Shown here: piece by piece, positions 8,060 to 16,283 of the stretch
Position numbering within the stretch: the stretch's first letter is position 1
How the letters are laid out: every line of letters begins with the position of its first letter
From: Leptospira hartskeerlii
Lineage (GTDB): Bacteria; Spirochaetota; Leptospiria; Leptospirales; Leptospiraceae
Length of the DNA stretch: 64,000 nt
Assembly (NCBI RefSeq): GCF_002811475.1
Contig: NZ_NPDL01000001.1
Coordinates: 186,001-250,000, forward strand
Reading direction: 5' to 3'
The notes under the pieces: model-generated
The model's database searches: none
What the model was told of the DNA's origin: nothing
What the model saw: only the letters and a program-made list of their open reading frames with translations
Translations under genes and position numbers: made by a program

Positions 8060-9055
8060 TTACTCCCTATTGTATTTATTGTTTTTGTTATCTATGTAAC
8101 GAACTGAAGAAACACAGCTTTTGAAATCGTCTACACAATCATCAAAGGAATCTGTTCCTCTATAGTTGTAGCAGGCTCGGTTAATAATTACTTGAACTAC
8201 GAGTTCATTTTCTCTGAGGAAGAGTCCAGAATCTTCAAAATACTTGTAGCCATCTCTGATATTGTCTAATGAAAACCTACGAGAGCATTTTGTATATTCG
8301 ACTTGTTTGGCTTTATCAAAGGCTTTTGTAGCTATAGCTAAGAAGTTTTTATCATCTCTAAATTTAGGTCCGTTAAAAACTTCTTTCGGAAGAATCTCTT
8401 TCCCCGATAAATCGGTTACTGAGTAATAGTAGTGATAATTCTTGCTAACTGTTTCATCATTACTTCGCCAAAGTAAGTTTGCATCAATAGCTGAGTAAGG
8501 AATCTCAACCTTCCCATCTTTAAACGAATAGGTTTTATCAAACTTATCTCCTGAATTTACAAACCTTAGTTTAGCTTTAGGAGAAACTATTTCCTTCTTA
8601 GTAGAGGAAGGAATACTTTCCTCTACGACCTCTATCTTGGAATCACTGAAAGCAACATAGAAGGGGTAGGTAATCCAATCATAAAGCATGATAGGTATGG
8701 TTACTATAAAACCAATTCCGAAAGTCATTCCAGGAACTCCTAACATACACTGCCAATAGGAACCTTGAAAAGAACCTACACAAGTTTGAGGTTGATCAGT
8801 CTGAGCCTTACGATATATTTTAAAGGTCTTTTCTTTCTTAACTAAGTCGACATTCCTCTCTATCTCATTTAAATTAAAGATTATGCCAGTATTTGAAAGA
8901 CTGTAATTGAGTTGGTATTCTGATTTAACTTTGTCTAATTTACGGTTAAGTTCCCTTTCCGAATCAAATTCAACCGATTTAATATACTGTAAGCAATTGA
9001 GCATCAGTAGCCCAAAGCTTAATAGAACTATTCTTAACTTTAAACACTTAAGCAT
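8060..9055 (-). CDS. Lipoprotein of unknown function
   Basis: The 331-residue protein begins with a basic n-region, a hydrophobic core and the lipobox-like LLMLNC, so it is probably exported and lipid-modified at Cys21. A second hydrophobic stretch (GMTFGIGFIVTIPIMLYDW, about residues 110-130) could be a membrane segment, which is unusual for a lipoprotein. The C-terminal part has several Cys residues (KCSRRF, NRACYNY, DDCVDDFKSCV). It leads a leftward cluster of four genes ending at 6786. No function can be assigned. Confidence 0.7.
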   Translation of the reverse strand: MLKCLKLRIVLLSFGLLMLNCLQYIKSVEFDSERELNRKLDKVKSEYQLNYSLSNTGIIFNLNEIERNVDLVKKEKTFKIYRKAQTDQPQTCVGSFQGSYWQCMLGVPGMTFGIGFIVTIPIMLYDWITYPFYVAFSDSKIEVVEESIPSSTKKEIVSPKAKLRFVNSGDKFDKTYSFKDGKVEIPYSAIDANLLWRSNDETVSKNYHYYYSVTDLSGKEILPKEVFNGPKFRDDKNFLAIATKAFDKAKQVEYTKCSRRFSLDNIRDGYKYFEDSGLFLRENELVVQVIINRACYNYRGTDSFDDCVDDFKSCVSSVRYIDNKNNKYNRE

Positions 9056-9171
9056 TCGTTCCTCCGCTCTTAATATTGTAGTTTGGTCGCTATAAATAAG
9101 GATTTTTCTGCTTCACAGCTTGAAGCGATGCTAGAACCGTATTCGTTGGTTCAATTTAGCTTAACTACGAT

Positions 9172-9190
9172 ATTATGTTAATAACATAAT
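9172..9190. promoter_or_regulatory. Palindrome upstream of helix-turn-helix gene
   Basis: ATTATGTT and AACATAAT are perfect 8-base arms around AAT. The site lies 35 bases before the regulator gene at 9225 and also upstream of the divergent lipoprotein gene, so it is a candidate operator for autoregulation. Confidence 0.5.
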
Positions 9191-9224
9191 TAGTAAAGCA
9201 TTATTTTATTGACATTTTTCATAA

Positions 9225-9644
9225 ATGGCTTCAAAAAACACAGAAATATTATTTGGTGCGAAGGCTAAGGCAATTATAGAGGCATCCGGTGATACGCAAG
9301 TAGTAGCCGCAAGCAAGTTGGGGTTATCAGTTCCCGGATTAGGGAGCATTACTCAAAACAGAGTTAAGACAACTTCTCACGAAGTTCTAATGGCATTGGT
9401 TAATGAATACCATGTCGATTTACTCTATTTAGTTGATAACGATATTCCGGTACTTCCGATTCGCTACAGTTCTTCAAAAGAAAGAATGAAGCCCGAAAAC
9501 GATGAAAACAAAACCTTTTATGACTTAATCATAACAACTAGAGGTTTAAAAGAAATTGTTCATAATCTCTTGAAAATTTCTCCGAAAAAGAGAAAAGCTA
9601 TTGGCGATATGATTGCGACTTTAACAGAAAAAGATGAAGATTAA
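9225..9644 (+). CDS. Small helix-turn-helix (XRE/CI-like) regulator
   Basis: The 139-residue protein has an N-terminal region (residues 8-60) resembling an XRE or phage CI-type DNA-binding domain: GDTQVVAASKLGLSVPGLGSITQNR fits a helix-turn-helix, followed by TSHEVLMALVNEYHVDLLYLV. The C-terminal half is charged and helical, possibly for oligomerisation. It is divergent from the lipoprotein cluster, with a perfect palindrome between them, which suggests that it controls both. Its end overlaps the convergent gene by 4 bases. Confidence 0.7.
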   Translation: MASKNTEILFGAKAKAIIEASGDTQVVAASKLGLSVPGLGSITQNRVKTTSHEVLMALVNEYHVDLLYLVDNDIPVLPIRYSSSKERMKPENDENKTFYDLIITTRGLKEIVHNLLKISPKKRKAIGDMIATLTEKDED

Positions 9645-10180
9645 AAATAAGCTTTTATCTTTTTCCCGAATGCCCATAAAGCCTTATCTGCATCTCTCCC
9701 ATAATCTTTAAAATATTCTTCCCACCAGGGTAAATATTCACTTAAATAACTATTGATTTTTTCGTAATCGCTTTTGGGTATTTCTTCAATTTTTGAATAC
9801 TTTATAAAATACATAGCTCTATATACATGTTGGTCATATACAGGATAGCGATCCGGCTGCCAGCAATGAAGAAAAAATATTCTCCAGATTACTCCTCCTT
9901 CAGAGAATTTCTCTAAAAATTTATCTGGAGACAAGTCTGCATCAAGCTTAGGTAATTCTTTCAATCTCTGAGAGAAATTTCTCTCTACAGTCTCATTTTT
10001 TAATTCAGACAATGCTCTTCCATTCTTCCATATAAACAGATTCTTTATTTTGTCTTTCGTCAATGGTCTCTGTAGATTTTTTTCATAATCTACATCGGAA
10101 TCATAAAAGTATCTGAGCTTCCAGAAGTTTATAAACTCGTCTTTGGAGGAATCTCTTTCTTGGAATATTATAAATTTCAT
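9641..10180 (-). CDS. Hypothetical protein with WRIFFLHCWQPDRYPVYDQH motif
   Basis: This 179-residue protein is rich in aromatic and charged residues and has no signal peptide or membrane segment. The central stretch WRIFFLHCWQP...PVYDQHVYRA (about residues 97-122) resembles a motif I associate with uncharacterised proteins having a DNA-glycosylase-like helical fold, but I cannot confirm that. It is convergent with the helix-turn-helix regulator and divergent from the ATPase operon starting at 10322. AT-rich. Function unknown. Confidence 0.6.
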   Translation of the reverse strand: MKFIIFQERDSSKDEFINFWKLRYFYDSDVDYEKNLQRPLTKDKIKNLFIWKNGRALSELKNETVERNFSQRLKELPKLDADLSPDKFLEKFSEGGVIWRIFFLHCWQPDRYPVYDQHVYRAMYFIKYSKIEEIPKSDYEKINSYLSEYLPWWEEYFKDYGRDADKALWAFGKKIKAYF

Positions 10181-10321
10181 TTTATATCCCTCTCAACAAA
10201 AATTCCATAAAAAAGAAAATTTTATTAAATATTGATATATGTACGTTAGACACCTAATTAGCAATTGCATCGTAGATAATCAATTAAATCATTGTTATTA
10301 ATATTCACTTTATAATCCCCA

Positions 10322-11509
10322 ATGAAAAAACCCAACCCAAAAGAGCGAGGTCGAATTCGCAGAAAGAATGTAAAAGATCGGAGAAATGGAGTTAGAAGGA
10401 ATAATATACGTAAACGAAAAAGCCATAAATTAACCGAATCTATACTGCGAAGAGATCTTCTTAATCTTTACCGCCGAGATAAGAGAAATTTACTAAATGA
10501 AATTTATAGCTCTGTCAATTATAAGACTGGTACAAATGAGATAATAATATCCGAACAGTTTGGACTTGAAGAAGGGAGCTTAGACAATTTTTTGGAAAAA
10601 TCTGAATCTATTATTAATACCCCAAATTTGAACTTAAATATTAATATAAAGCAAGTAACTAGAATGTGGCCTAGTAGTATCACTATGCTCTGTTCATTAA
10701 AACAATGGGTGGATAATGGGGAAAATTTTTGTAAAACATTTAAAAAACCAAATATTGCGTCTACAGATTCTGAATCAGAAGAAGTTAATGGATACCTAAA
10801 TGAATCTGGATTTTATAATTTTGTCGGACGTTCATTTTCTAGAAAAGATCTCATTAGTATCCCTGCAAAATCAATAGTCAAAATAAAAAGAGAAATGACA
10901 AATGATAACATAGAAGATCGAGAATATGAAATATTGGAACTCTTACGACAAAATAGTAATTTTTCTAAAGAAGAGATCGAATACTTCAATTCAATAATAC
11001 TATCGGAAACTTTCTTAAATGTCACAGAGCATGGAACTGGAGCAATTGATAAAGGTTGGTGGGTCTTAGGACAAGCTCATAAGCTGCATGAGTTTATTTC
11101 GCTCAATATAGCAGATAACGGAATAGGTCTTAGAAATTCATTAATGATTGGTCCGCAGGGAGAACAAATTAAAAATACAATTCCAAATTTATCAGAAAAT
11201 GAAGGTGAATTTCTAAAATTGGCAATGGAACAAAATGTAAGTGGCGCATTCGATGCAGCTACTAAAAGTGGCTTTATAGCTAAATCCTATGAACAAGGTT
11301 CTCGTAGAGGGAATGGATTAAAAAGAATTAAGTCAGCTTGTAAATCATTAGGAATAGAATTTACTATGCTTTCACATTTCGGCTATATAAGATATAAGAG
11401 TGATGGAGAATTAGACACGTTTGGTTCAAAAAAAAATCGGATTTTCGCTGGAACAATGTATCATTATTTAATACCTCTAAAAGGAAATAGAAATATATGG
11501 AAGCGATAG
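10322..11509 (+). CDS. GHKL-type ATPase with basic N-terminus
   Basis: The 395-residue protein starts with about 40 very basic residues (many Arg, Lys, Asn), perhaps for nucleic-acid binding. The C-terminal half is a GHKL (histidine-kinase-like) ATPase. The N box is ILSETFLNVTEHG (about residues 225-237), the G1 box is NIADNGIGL (about 258-266), and the glycine-rich lid is GSRRGNGLKRIKSAC (about 332-346). A middle region (TRMWPSSITMLCSL) may be STAS-like. No phospho-acceptor His domain is seen. The next gene is a STAS-like protein overlapping by 13 bases, and a membrane protein follows, forming a compact operon. The pairing suggests a regulatory or defence module, a role I infer from its setting. 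Confidence 0.8.
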   Translation: MKKPNPKERGRIRRKNVKDRRNGVRRNNIRKRKSHKLTESILRRDLLNLYRRDKRNLLNEIYSSVNYKTGTNEIIISEQFGLEEGSLDNFLEKSESIINTPNLNLNINIKQVTRMWPSSITMLCSLKQWVDNGENFCKTFKKPNIASTDSESEEVNGYLNESGFYNFVGRSFSRKDLISIPAKSIVKIKREMTNDNIEDREYEILELLRQNSNFSKEEIEYFNSIILSETFLNVTEHGTGAIDKGWWVLGQAHKLHEFISLNIADNGIGLRNSLMIGPQGEQIKNTIPNLSENEGEFLKLAMEQNVSGAFDAATKSGFIAKSYEQGSRRGNGLKRIKSACKSLGIEFTMLSHFGYIRYKSDGELDTFGSKKNRIFAGTMYHYLIPLKGNRNIWKR

Positions 11510-11832
11510 ATGTAGGCAATACTTTCTATCATCGATTAGTCAATAGAGATAGACAGCAGGGCGATGGTAAACATACGGCTGTTGAATTTCGTGAAAAGTT
11601 TTTAACGAAATTTGATAATATAGAGAGCTGGAAGAATATATCTGCAACGATTACGTTTGATTTTAAAAATGTTCAAAAAATTGGACCTTCATTCGCAAAT
11701 GAAGCTTTTGCATATTTTATGAAATATGCAAACCCATCAAATTTCGAGAAAGTTATAAAATTTATAAATATTTCAAAAGTAGCCGAAATGATTATAAAAG
11801 AAGAGCTTCAAACTGGCTATTCTAAAAAATGA
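11497..11832 (+). CDS. STAS-like protein, DUF4325 type
   Basis: The 111-residue protein fits the DUF4325 STAS-like family: TAVEFREKFLTKFDN, then the strand-loop FDFKNVQKIGPSFANEAFAYFM (about residues 52-73), where the conserved IGPSFANEAF motif lies. Such proteins are regularly encoded beside GHKL ATPases, as here, and resemble partners in anti-sigma-like switches. The start codon lies inside the end of the ATPase gene, and the stop overlaps the next start by 4 bases, so all three genes are translationally coupled. Confidence 0.75.
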   Translation: MEAIDVGNTFYHRLVNRDRQQGDGKHTAVEFREKFLTKFDNIESWKNISATITFDFKNVQKIGPSFANEAFAYFMKYANPSNFEKVIKFINISKVAEMIIKEELQTGYSKK

Positions 11833-12380
11833 AGATACCAAGCTGGCTTTTAATACCGTTGATTGCAGTTGGGTATTTGGTTATATTAGGATTCTATTTT
11901 TATTCAATTAATTGCTTCGGATTTGATTTTAATGACTTTAGCAAATTGATAACTAATTTGACAGGCTATTCAGTTCTAATTGTTGGGTATTATTATTATC
12001 AAAATAAAAAAGAAATCGATAACGAAAATAGAACGAAAGATTTACACGACAAAGCCTTACGGCATACAATTGAAAATTTCAGTGAATATGAAAAAGCAAT
12101 AAACTCCATATTAGGAAAGTCGTTTAAAAACGAAAAAGAACTTATTAATTTAAGACATTCAATAATTTGCACATGGGATACAATTGAAGCATTATTAAAT
12201 AAAGAGGATATTAAATTAGAGGACGGCAAAATAAAACTCATTATACAGTTGCATTCCTTTATAGAAAAGAGCGATACAATAATGCGGGCTAAACCAAGTA
12301 AATTAACTAAAAGCGAATTAAATGTATTAATAGAAGTCTATTTTGATAAACTACGTGCTGCCAAGAAAGCCCTATTCTAA
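11829..12380 (+). CDS. Two-TM membrane protein, third gene of ATPase/STAS operon
   Basis: The 183-residue protein has two hydrophobic segments near its N-terminus (about residues 6-25 and 44-58), followed by a cytoplasmic helical domain of about 120 residues rich in Lys and Glu. The layout resembles small membrane effector or sensor proteins. Its ATG overlaps the preceding stop by 4 bases. I recognise no family. It may be the effector or anchor of the ATPase/STAS module, but nothing in the sequence proves that. Confidence 0.7.
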   Translation: MKIPSWLLIPLIAVGYLVILGFYFYSINCFGFDFNDFSKLITNLTGYSVLIVGYYYYQNKKEIDNENRTKDLHDKALRHTIENFSEYEKAINSILGKSFKNEKELINLRHSIICTWDTIEALLNKEDIKLEDGKIKLIIQLHSFIEKSDTIMRAKPSKLTKSELNVLIEVYFDKLRAAKKALF

Positions 12381-12443
12381 TAATAATTTCTTAAAGAATA
12401 ATTATTAAATTTTATTCCATATAATCCATTCTACATTTAAGAC

Positions 12444-12473
12444 TTGACAAAAGTCTCCACATATGTATATATT
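12444..12473 (+). promoter_or_regulatory. Sigma-70-type promoter of the transposase gene
   Basis: A perfect TTGACA at 12444-12449 is followed after 18 bases by TATATT at 12468-12473. It lies 28 bases before the transposase start, which would put the transcription start near 12480. Confidence 0.6.
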
Positions 12474-12506
12474 CTGCATCTAATTTTTGAGAGGTAACAG
12501 ATGCAG
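12474..12506 (+). promoter_or_regulatory. Hairpin covering the transposase ribosome-binding site
   Basis: CTGCATCT (12474-12481) pairs perfectly with AGATGCAG (12499-12506), which contains the ATG start codon. The 17-base loop holds the GAGAGG ribosome-binding site. Transcripts entering from outside would form it. A transcript from the element's own promoter would begin inside or after the first arm and would not. Confidence 0.55.
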
Positions 12507-13820
12507 CAGACTCTTTTAAAACCAGAAATTTATTTAGAAAATGAAGTTTCTAATAGTATATACAGAAAATCTGAAACTTGGTCGGAATTAGGCATATCTC
12601 TAAGGTTGAATCCTAACAAACCTTCAAAATATTTAACTTTAGTAACTGAAGAGAGTAGGGTAGAAGGTAAAAAGAATACAGAGCGCAATCCTAAGAATTT
12701 AAGAAAACATCTCTCCTCTATTAGACTGTCTAGAAAGCTTCAATCAGGTATTGACACAGACTTCTATGAAAAAATAACTAAAAAGTTCTTAGATGATTTC
12801 TATCCAAAGAAATGTAATAACCCTTCTTGCGAAGAAAGAATATTAGATAAAGAAATCTCTACTAGACCAGATATAATTCGCTGTAGTAAATGCCACCGAC
12901 AACAGTCTCGTCTTAGTTATACACCTTTAATGGGATTGAAACTACCTCTATATATGTTCGGAGTAGTATTCCATGAATCTTTTTTACAGTTTCCTAAAGT
13001 TATTACAGCTACAGAGATTTCTAAAAGACTTGGAATAGAATATAAGAGTGCATTAAAACTAAAGAGAAGATTCCAGTTATTCTGTTCTGATCATTTACCA
13101 AAATATAAAGTTCTTACTTATAGAGCTTTAGAAGAGGAATACAAGGGTTTTAAACTTAATCCTGATACAGAAACAGATGTAGCTCCTAAAATGGGCTTAA
13201 AACCCTATGTATCGGCTGATGCTTGCGTTTTATACAGTGCTAGTCAGAGAGCTAATAAAGGTAGATCTAGATACAGATATGGTGGATTAACTAGTTCTAT
13301 ATTTCTTAGTCCTAAGCTTGGTGGTAAGCAAGTCGGAACATTGGTTCATGGTATTTGTATACAAAATGGTCCAGCTTTCTTTGAGAGTGTTTCAGATACT
13401 AAAGCTAATACAATAGGACCACTGTTAGTAGAACAAATTCCTTATAGTGTACCGCTTTTTACAGATTCTGGTTATCCTTGGCTTTATAATATTTATAAGA
13501 ATCATAGATCTGTAAACCACTCAGCAAAAAGTAGTGAAGCGAGATACAAACTAGCTAGGAATCGATTCTGTAAACTATCAGTTCATAATCAGGTAATCGA
13601 AGGAAGTTTTAGATTATTAAAGTCATCCTTTAGTAGTTACTGTTATATAAAACCTGAATATAGTAAGTTATACTTGGATGAATTTAGTTTTATTAAGACT
13701 TCTAAGTTTTTTGGATTAGATTGTATTACTGAGAGGTGTTTCGGATCTCAATTTTCCTGGGAGGGACGATCTACCGGAGCAAGGGAAGCGACGGTGGTGA
13801 GGATAGGACAGGAAAAATGA
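12501..13820 (+). CDS. IS1595-like transposase
   Basis: The frame encodes 439 residues. After an N-terminal extension comes a zinc-ribbon-like region (CNNPSCEER...CSKCHRQQSR, about residues 110-135) and the LMGLKLPLYMFGVVFH segment typical of IS1595 transposases. A DDE-type core follows, with SADAC, LFTDSGYPW, VNHS and HNQVIEGSFRLLKSSF (about residues 240-380). The last 25 residues are translated from the neighbouring truncated tetR and an inverted repeat, so the native C-terminus has probably been lost or extended at this junction. Terminal inverted repeats of the element were not identified with certainty. A good promoter and a start-covering hairpin precede it. Confidence 0.75.
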   Translation: MQQTLLKPEIYLENEVSNSIYRKSETWSELGISLRLNPNKPSKYLTLVTEESRVEGKKNTERNPKNLRKHLSSIRLSRKLQSGIDTDFYEKITKKFLDDFYPKKCNNPSCEERILDKEISTRPDIIRCSKCHRQQSRLSYTPLMGLKLPLYMFGVVFHESFLQFPKVITATEISKRLGIEYKSALKLKRRFQLFCSDHLPKYKVLTYRALEEEYKGFKLNPDTETDVAPKMGLKPYVSADACVLYSASQRANKGRSRYRYGGLTSSIFLSPKLGGKQVGTLVHGICIQNGPAFFESVSDTKANTIGPLLVEQIPYSVPLFTDSGYPWLYNIYKNHRSVNHSAKSSEARYKLARNRFCKLSVHNQVIEGSFRLLKSSFSSYCYIKPEYSKLYLDEFSFIKTSKFFGLDCITERCFGSQFSWEGRSTGAREATVVRIGQEK

Positions 13821-13829
13821 GATCCGAAA
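13739..13829. repeat. Inverted repeat at the transposase/tetR junction
   Basis: Two 21-base arms, 13739-13759 and 13809-13829, are inverted copies with one mismatch; each starts with TTTCGGATCTCA on its own strand. They flank 49 purine-rich bases. The right arm still reads as tetR coding sequence, so the left arm looks like an inverted duplicate made at the insertion junction, or the structure is a short hairpin element. Confidence 0.6.
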
Positions 13830-14111
13830 TGCTTCGTTGAAAAGATGATCCTTGTTCCGGAAGTGGCGATACATAGTCCCAACTCCAACTTTTGCATGAG
13901 CAGAAATTTCAGGGATCCTTGTTTCGAAAAACCCTCTTTCTGCAAATAACTTAAGAGCAGAACGTATGATTTTCTCTTTGGACTCATCCTGTTTCTTATT
14001 TAGCTTCTCTTCCTGAGGTTCTTTGTGTGATTCGTATATGGGATCCTGATCGGGCGTGAGCTCGGGATCTGTGGAAATATCTAGGGTTTCTATCACGGGA
14101 CTATTTTCCAT
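13809..14111 (-). pseudogene. Truncated TetR-family regulator
   Basis: Reading leftward from an ATG at 14111, the protein has an acidic 45-residue leader and then a clear TetR helix-turn-helix domain: KEKIIRSALKLFAERGFFETRIPEISAHAKVGVGTMYRHFRNKDHLFNEAF. Just after this domain the sequence enters the inverted repeat and then non-homologous DNA, so the ligand-binding part (normally 120 or more residues) is missing. It is related in its DNA-binding half to the intact TetR gene at 16284-16865. The break coincides with the transposase junction. A short DNA-binding remnant could still be made. Confidence 0.75.
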
Positions 14112-14631
14112 TCCGGTAACCTTTTCAAATTTTTCTTAACTGGTCCATTTGCTTTTAAGAGTTTACTGAGTTCAGCATTTAGAGTTTCTGTTTTTTCTCT
14201 TTAGCGCTGATCCATTTCTTTTTGAGGAACCAGAGGTGCGGATTTAACCATTAGAAAATTTGAATACTTAAATCAATAACGGGAAAATATATAATTTTCC
14301 TATTATTAGTATGCAGTACCGAATTAACAATATACCGGGTTTATATTCTTCGAAAAATAATAAATAATTCAATTTTGCAGATTGAATTATTTAGAACAAA
14401 GATTGTAATAATCCGAGGATTTATAACATTAGTTTTCCGGAACCGGCATTCTAAACCTATAGTAACAAATCAAAAAATAGATAACTAAACTGAAATTTGG
14501 CGACAGTAGTTATAAATATTGATAAGATTTGCTCGCACCAACAAGTTTCATCTCGGTTCTATAAAAGGTACAAAATACACGTAATCAAGTAAAAAAAAGT
14601 ACAAAATGTACTTTTTATCTAAGGTTCAAAA
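14112..14631. other. Non-coding stretch between tetR remnant and 14632 gene
   Basis: These 520 AT-rich bases hold no open frame I would support. The left part is presumably the promoter region of the broken tetR. The right end carries the repeated GTACAAAAT sites described separately. The rest shows nothing I can interpret. Confidence 0.4.
14568..14616 (+). promoter_or_regulatory. Paired GTACAAAAT sites, candidate operator
   Basis: GTACAAAATAC at 14568-14578 and GTACAAAATGTAC at 14599-14611 are spaced 31 bases apart, about three helical turns. The second is the core of a longer palindrome (AAAAAGTAC and GTACTTTTT, 14594-14616) just before the gene at 14632. Confidence 0.5.
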
Positions 14632-15165
14632 ATGAAGAAAGTTAAGGACCCTGAAACATTAAAATCCTCTCGGGCCCTAGGATCTGAAGGTAAACGGCTG
14701 TTATACGCAGTACAGCAATATGGGATACAGCGAGCTGTGGAAAAAGTAAAGATTACTCAGCACACGTTTCAAAGATGGGCCCGAAACGATGATAAAATAG
14801 AGGAATTAATTTTAAATGAGCTCTTAATTCAGCTAGGAATATCAAAAATCTACATAAAGACCGGCAAAGGGCTCTGGCAGGCTAGCACGGAAGAACAGAT
14901 TTCAATTTTTGGCGACCAAGTGGCTGATCTTGTTAAGTCCCAAAAAGTAAAAGAAGACGTTCAAATGAGAAGGGTTATTGATTTAGCCTTGAAATTGGAG
15001 TTAACTGACAAAGAACTGATAATCAATTTGTGTCATAAGCTTCTGCAAGAAAAGAAAAATAAGGATTTACGATCGGCAATTTCGCTGACTATGAATTTAC
15101 CTCGATCCTCTTATGAACTAGCATATAAACAATTATTGAGCTTAGAAAAAAAAGTATACGATTGA
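14632..15165 (+). CDS. Hypothetical protein, possibly DNA-binding
   Basis: The 177-residue protein is fully helical in character and has no signal peptide. Residues 20-55 (GKRLLYAVQQYGIQRAVEKVKITQHTFQRWARND) look like a helix-turn-helix in which ITQHTFQRWAR is the recognition helix. The remainder is charged with no motif. Directly upstream are two GTACAAAAT sites, one inside a perfect palindrome, which makes self-regulation plausible. It is convergent with the membrane protein ending at 15193. Family not recognised. Confidence 0.6.
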   Translation: MKKVKDPETLKSSRALGSEGKRLLYAVQQYGIQRAVEKVKITQHTFQRWARNDDKIEELILNELLIQLGISKIYIKTGKGLWQASTEEQISIFGDQVADLVKSQKVKEDVQMRRVIDLALKLELTDKELIINLCHKLLQEKKNKDLRSAISLTMNLPRSSYELAYKQLLSLEKKVYD

Positions 15166-15192
15166 TTAAAAGTACGGCTTTCTTTTGTAGAT

Positions 15193-16104
15193 CTAATTAA
15201 AAAATAATTTTGTTATCTTTTCAGAAGCCTCCGCTAAATATTCAATTGGTGAAACTTTGCCCAATAAGAGGCGCTGAATGCCGGACATTTGAATATGTTT
15301 AAGTTCTTCCGCTTTTAATTTTTCGTATCTGTCGCAGATTTCTTTGTATCCGATTGGATCGATTTTATTTAACAGATATCGATTAATTGTTATAACAATT
15401 GAAGAAATTCTAGGACTTCTAAGATCTTTCCCGAAATCCTCTATGTCTACGTTAAACAATCTGTACTTTGTAACAGGTATCCAACTAAACCATAGGAAAA
15501 AAATTAATCCGATGGCCAAAATTGAATTATGGACCAATTCTTTTGAGGAGCTGAATAAGAGAAACCCGATGGAGAATAGACAGGAGAATAAAATTCCCGT
15601 AAAAAGATAAATAGAATGAAGTTTTTCGAAATAATTTCCTTTGAACATATTATAAATGATCCTGCCCATTCCCCAAACAAGTGCAGTATAAATATAAAAT
15701 ATAGAAAGATTATAGATTAAGCCACCTTGAAAATAAAATGAAGATCCATTGAATGAAAATGGGGATTCTATCTTCAGAACAAATAATATCGAAAATAGAA
15801 TAATTGCAACGATATGGGCTATTGCAAAGCGATATGGGATCGGCGTTAAGTTATTTGGATTTGAATAGTTTCGAATAATATAGTTCACTAAATATGGAAT
15901 GAAAAGAGGAGGAATTGGAATTAAATGCACTATGATTAATTTAAATTCAAGATTTAGTCCTGATTCTAAGCAGAATAACAATATTGACCATAAGGCCATT
16001 AAAGAAGCAATTGAAGTGAAGGCTAAAGAGAGCTTTCGTCTGTCAGATTTAATATAAAAAAATATCGCTGAGCAAAGAAGAGCTAAAGAAGGTGCTACGG
16101 ACAA
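15193..16104 (-). CDS. Seven-TM sensor-like membrane protein without output domain
   Basis: The 303-residue protein begins at a TTG preceded by a GGGAGAA ribosome-binding site. About seven hydrophobic segments fill residues 1-210, in the pattern of the 7TM N-terminal module of histidine kinases and adenylate cyclases; FFLWFSWIPVTKYRLFNVDIEDFGKDLR is typical of the end of that module. Instead of a kinase or cyclase domain there are only about 90 further residues, so either the output domain has been lost or the protein works as a separate sensor. It is the first gene of more chromosome-like composition. Confidence 0.65.
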   Translation of the reverse strand: MSVAPSLALLCSAIFFYIKSDRRKLSLAFTSIASLMALWSILLFCLESGLNLEFKLIIVHLIPIPPLFIPYLVNYIIRNYSNPNNLTPIPYRFAIAHIVAIILFSILFVLKIESPFSFNGSSFYFQGGLIYNLSIFYIYTALVWGMGRIIYNMFKGNYFEKLHSIYLFTGILFSCLFSIGFLLFSSSKELVHNSILAIGLIFFLWFSWIPVTKYRLFNVDIEDFGKDLRSPRISSIVITINRYLLNKIDPIGYKEICDRYEKLKAEELKHIQMSGIQRLLLGKVSPIEYLAEASEKITKLFFN

Positions 16105-16283
16105 ACGATTTCTCCCAGCTATCTATCATTTATATAAGCATATTAGAAAGAGATGTTATTTGAGAAATGATAAATTGGGATTTTAAGAATACATAATGTG
16201 GAATATTGTTTCCGCTTTCATTAAGAATCTGGCTTGGAAGGATTCTTATTTCTTAAGGAATAAATTTTAGAATAGCGGAGTGC

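Noticed and set aside
12488..13736. TGAGAGGT repeated at both ends of the transposase gene as possible element ends
   Set aside because: The copies are direct, only 8 bases long, and the first is the ribosome-binding site; probably coincidence.
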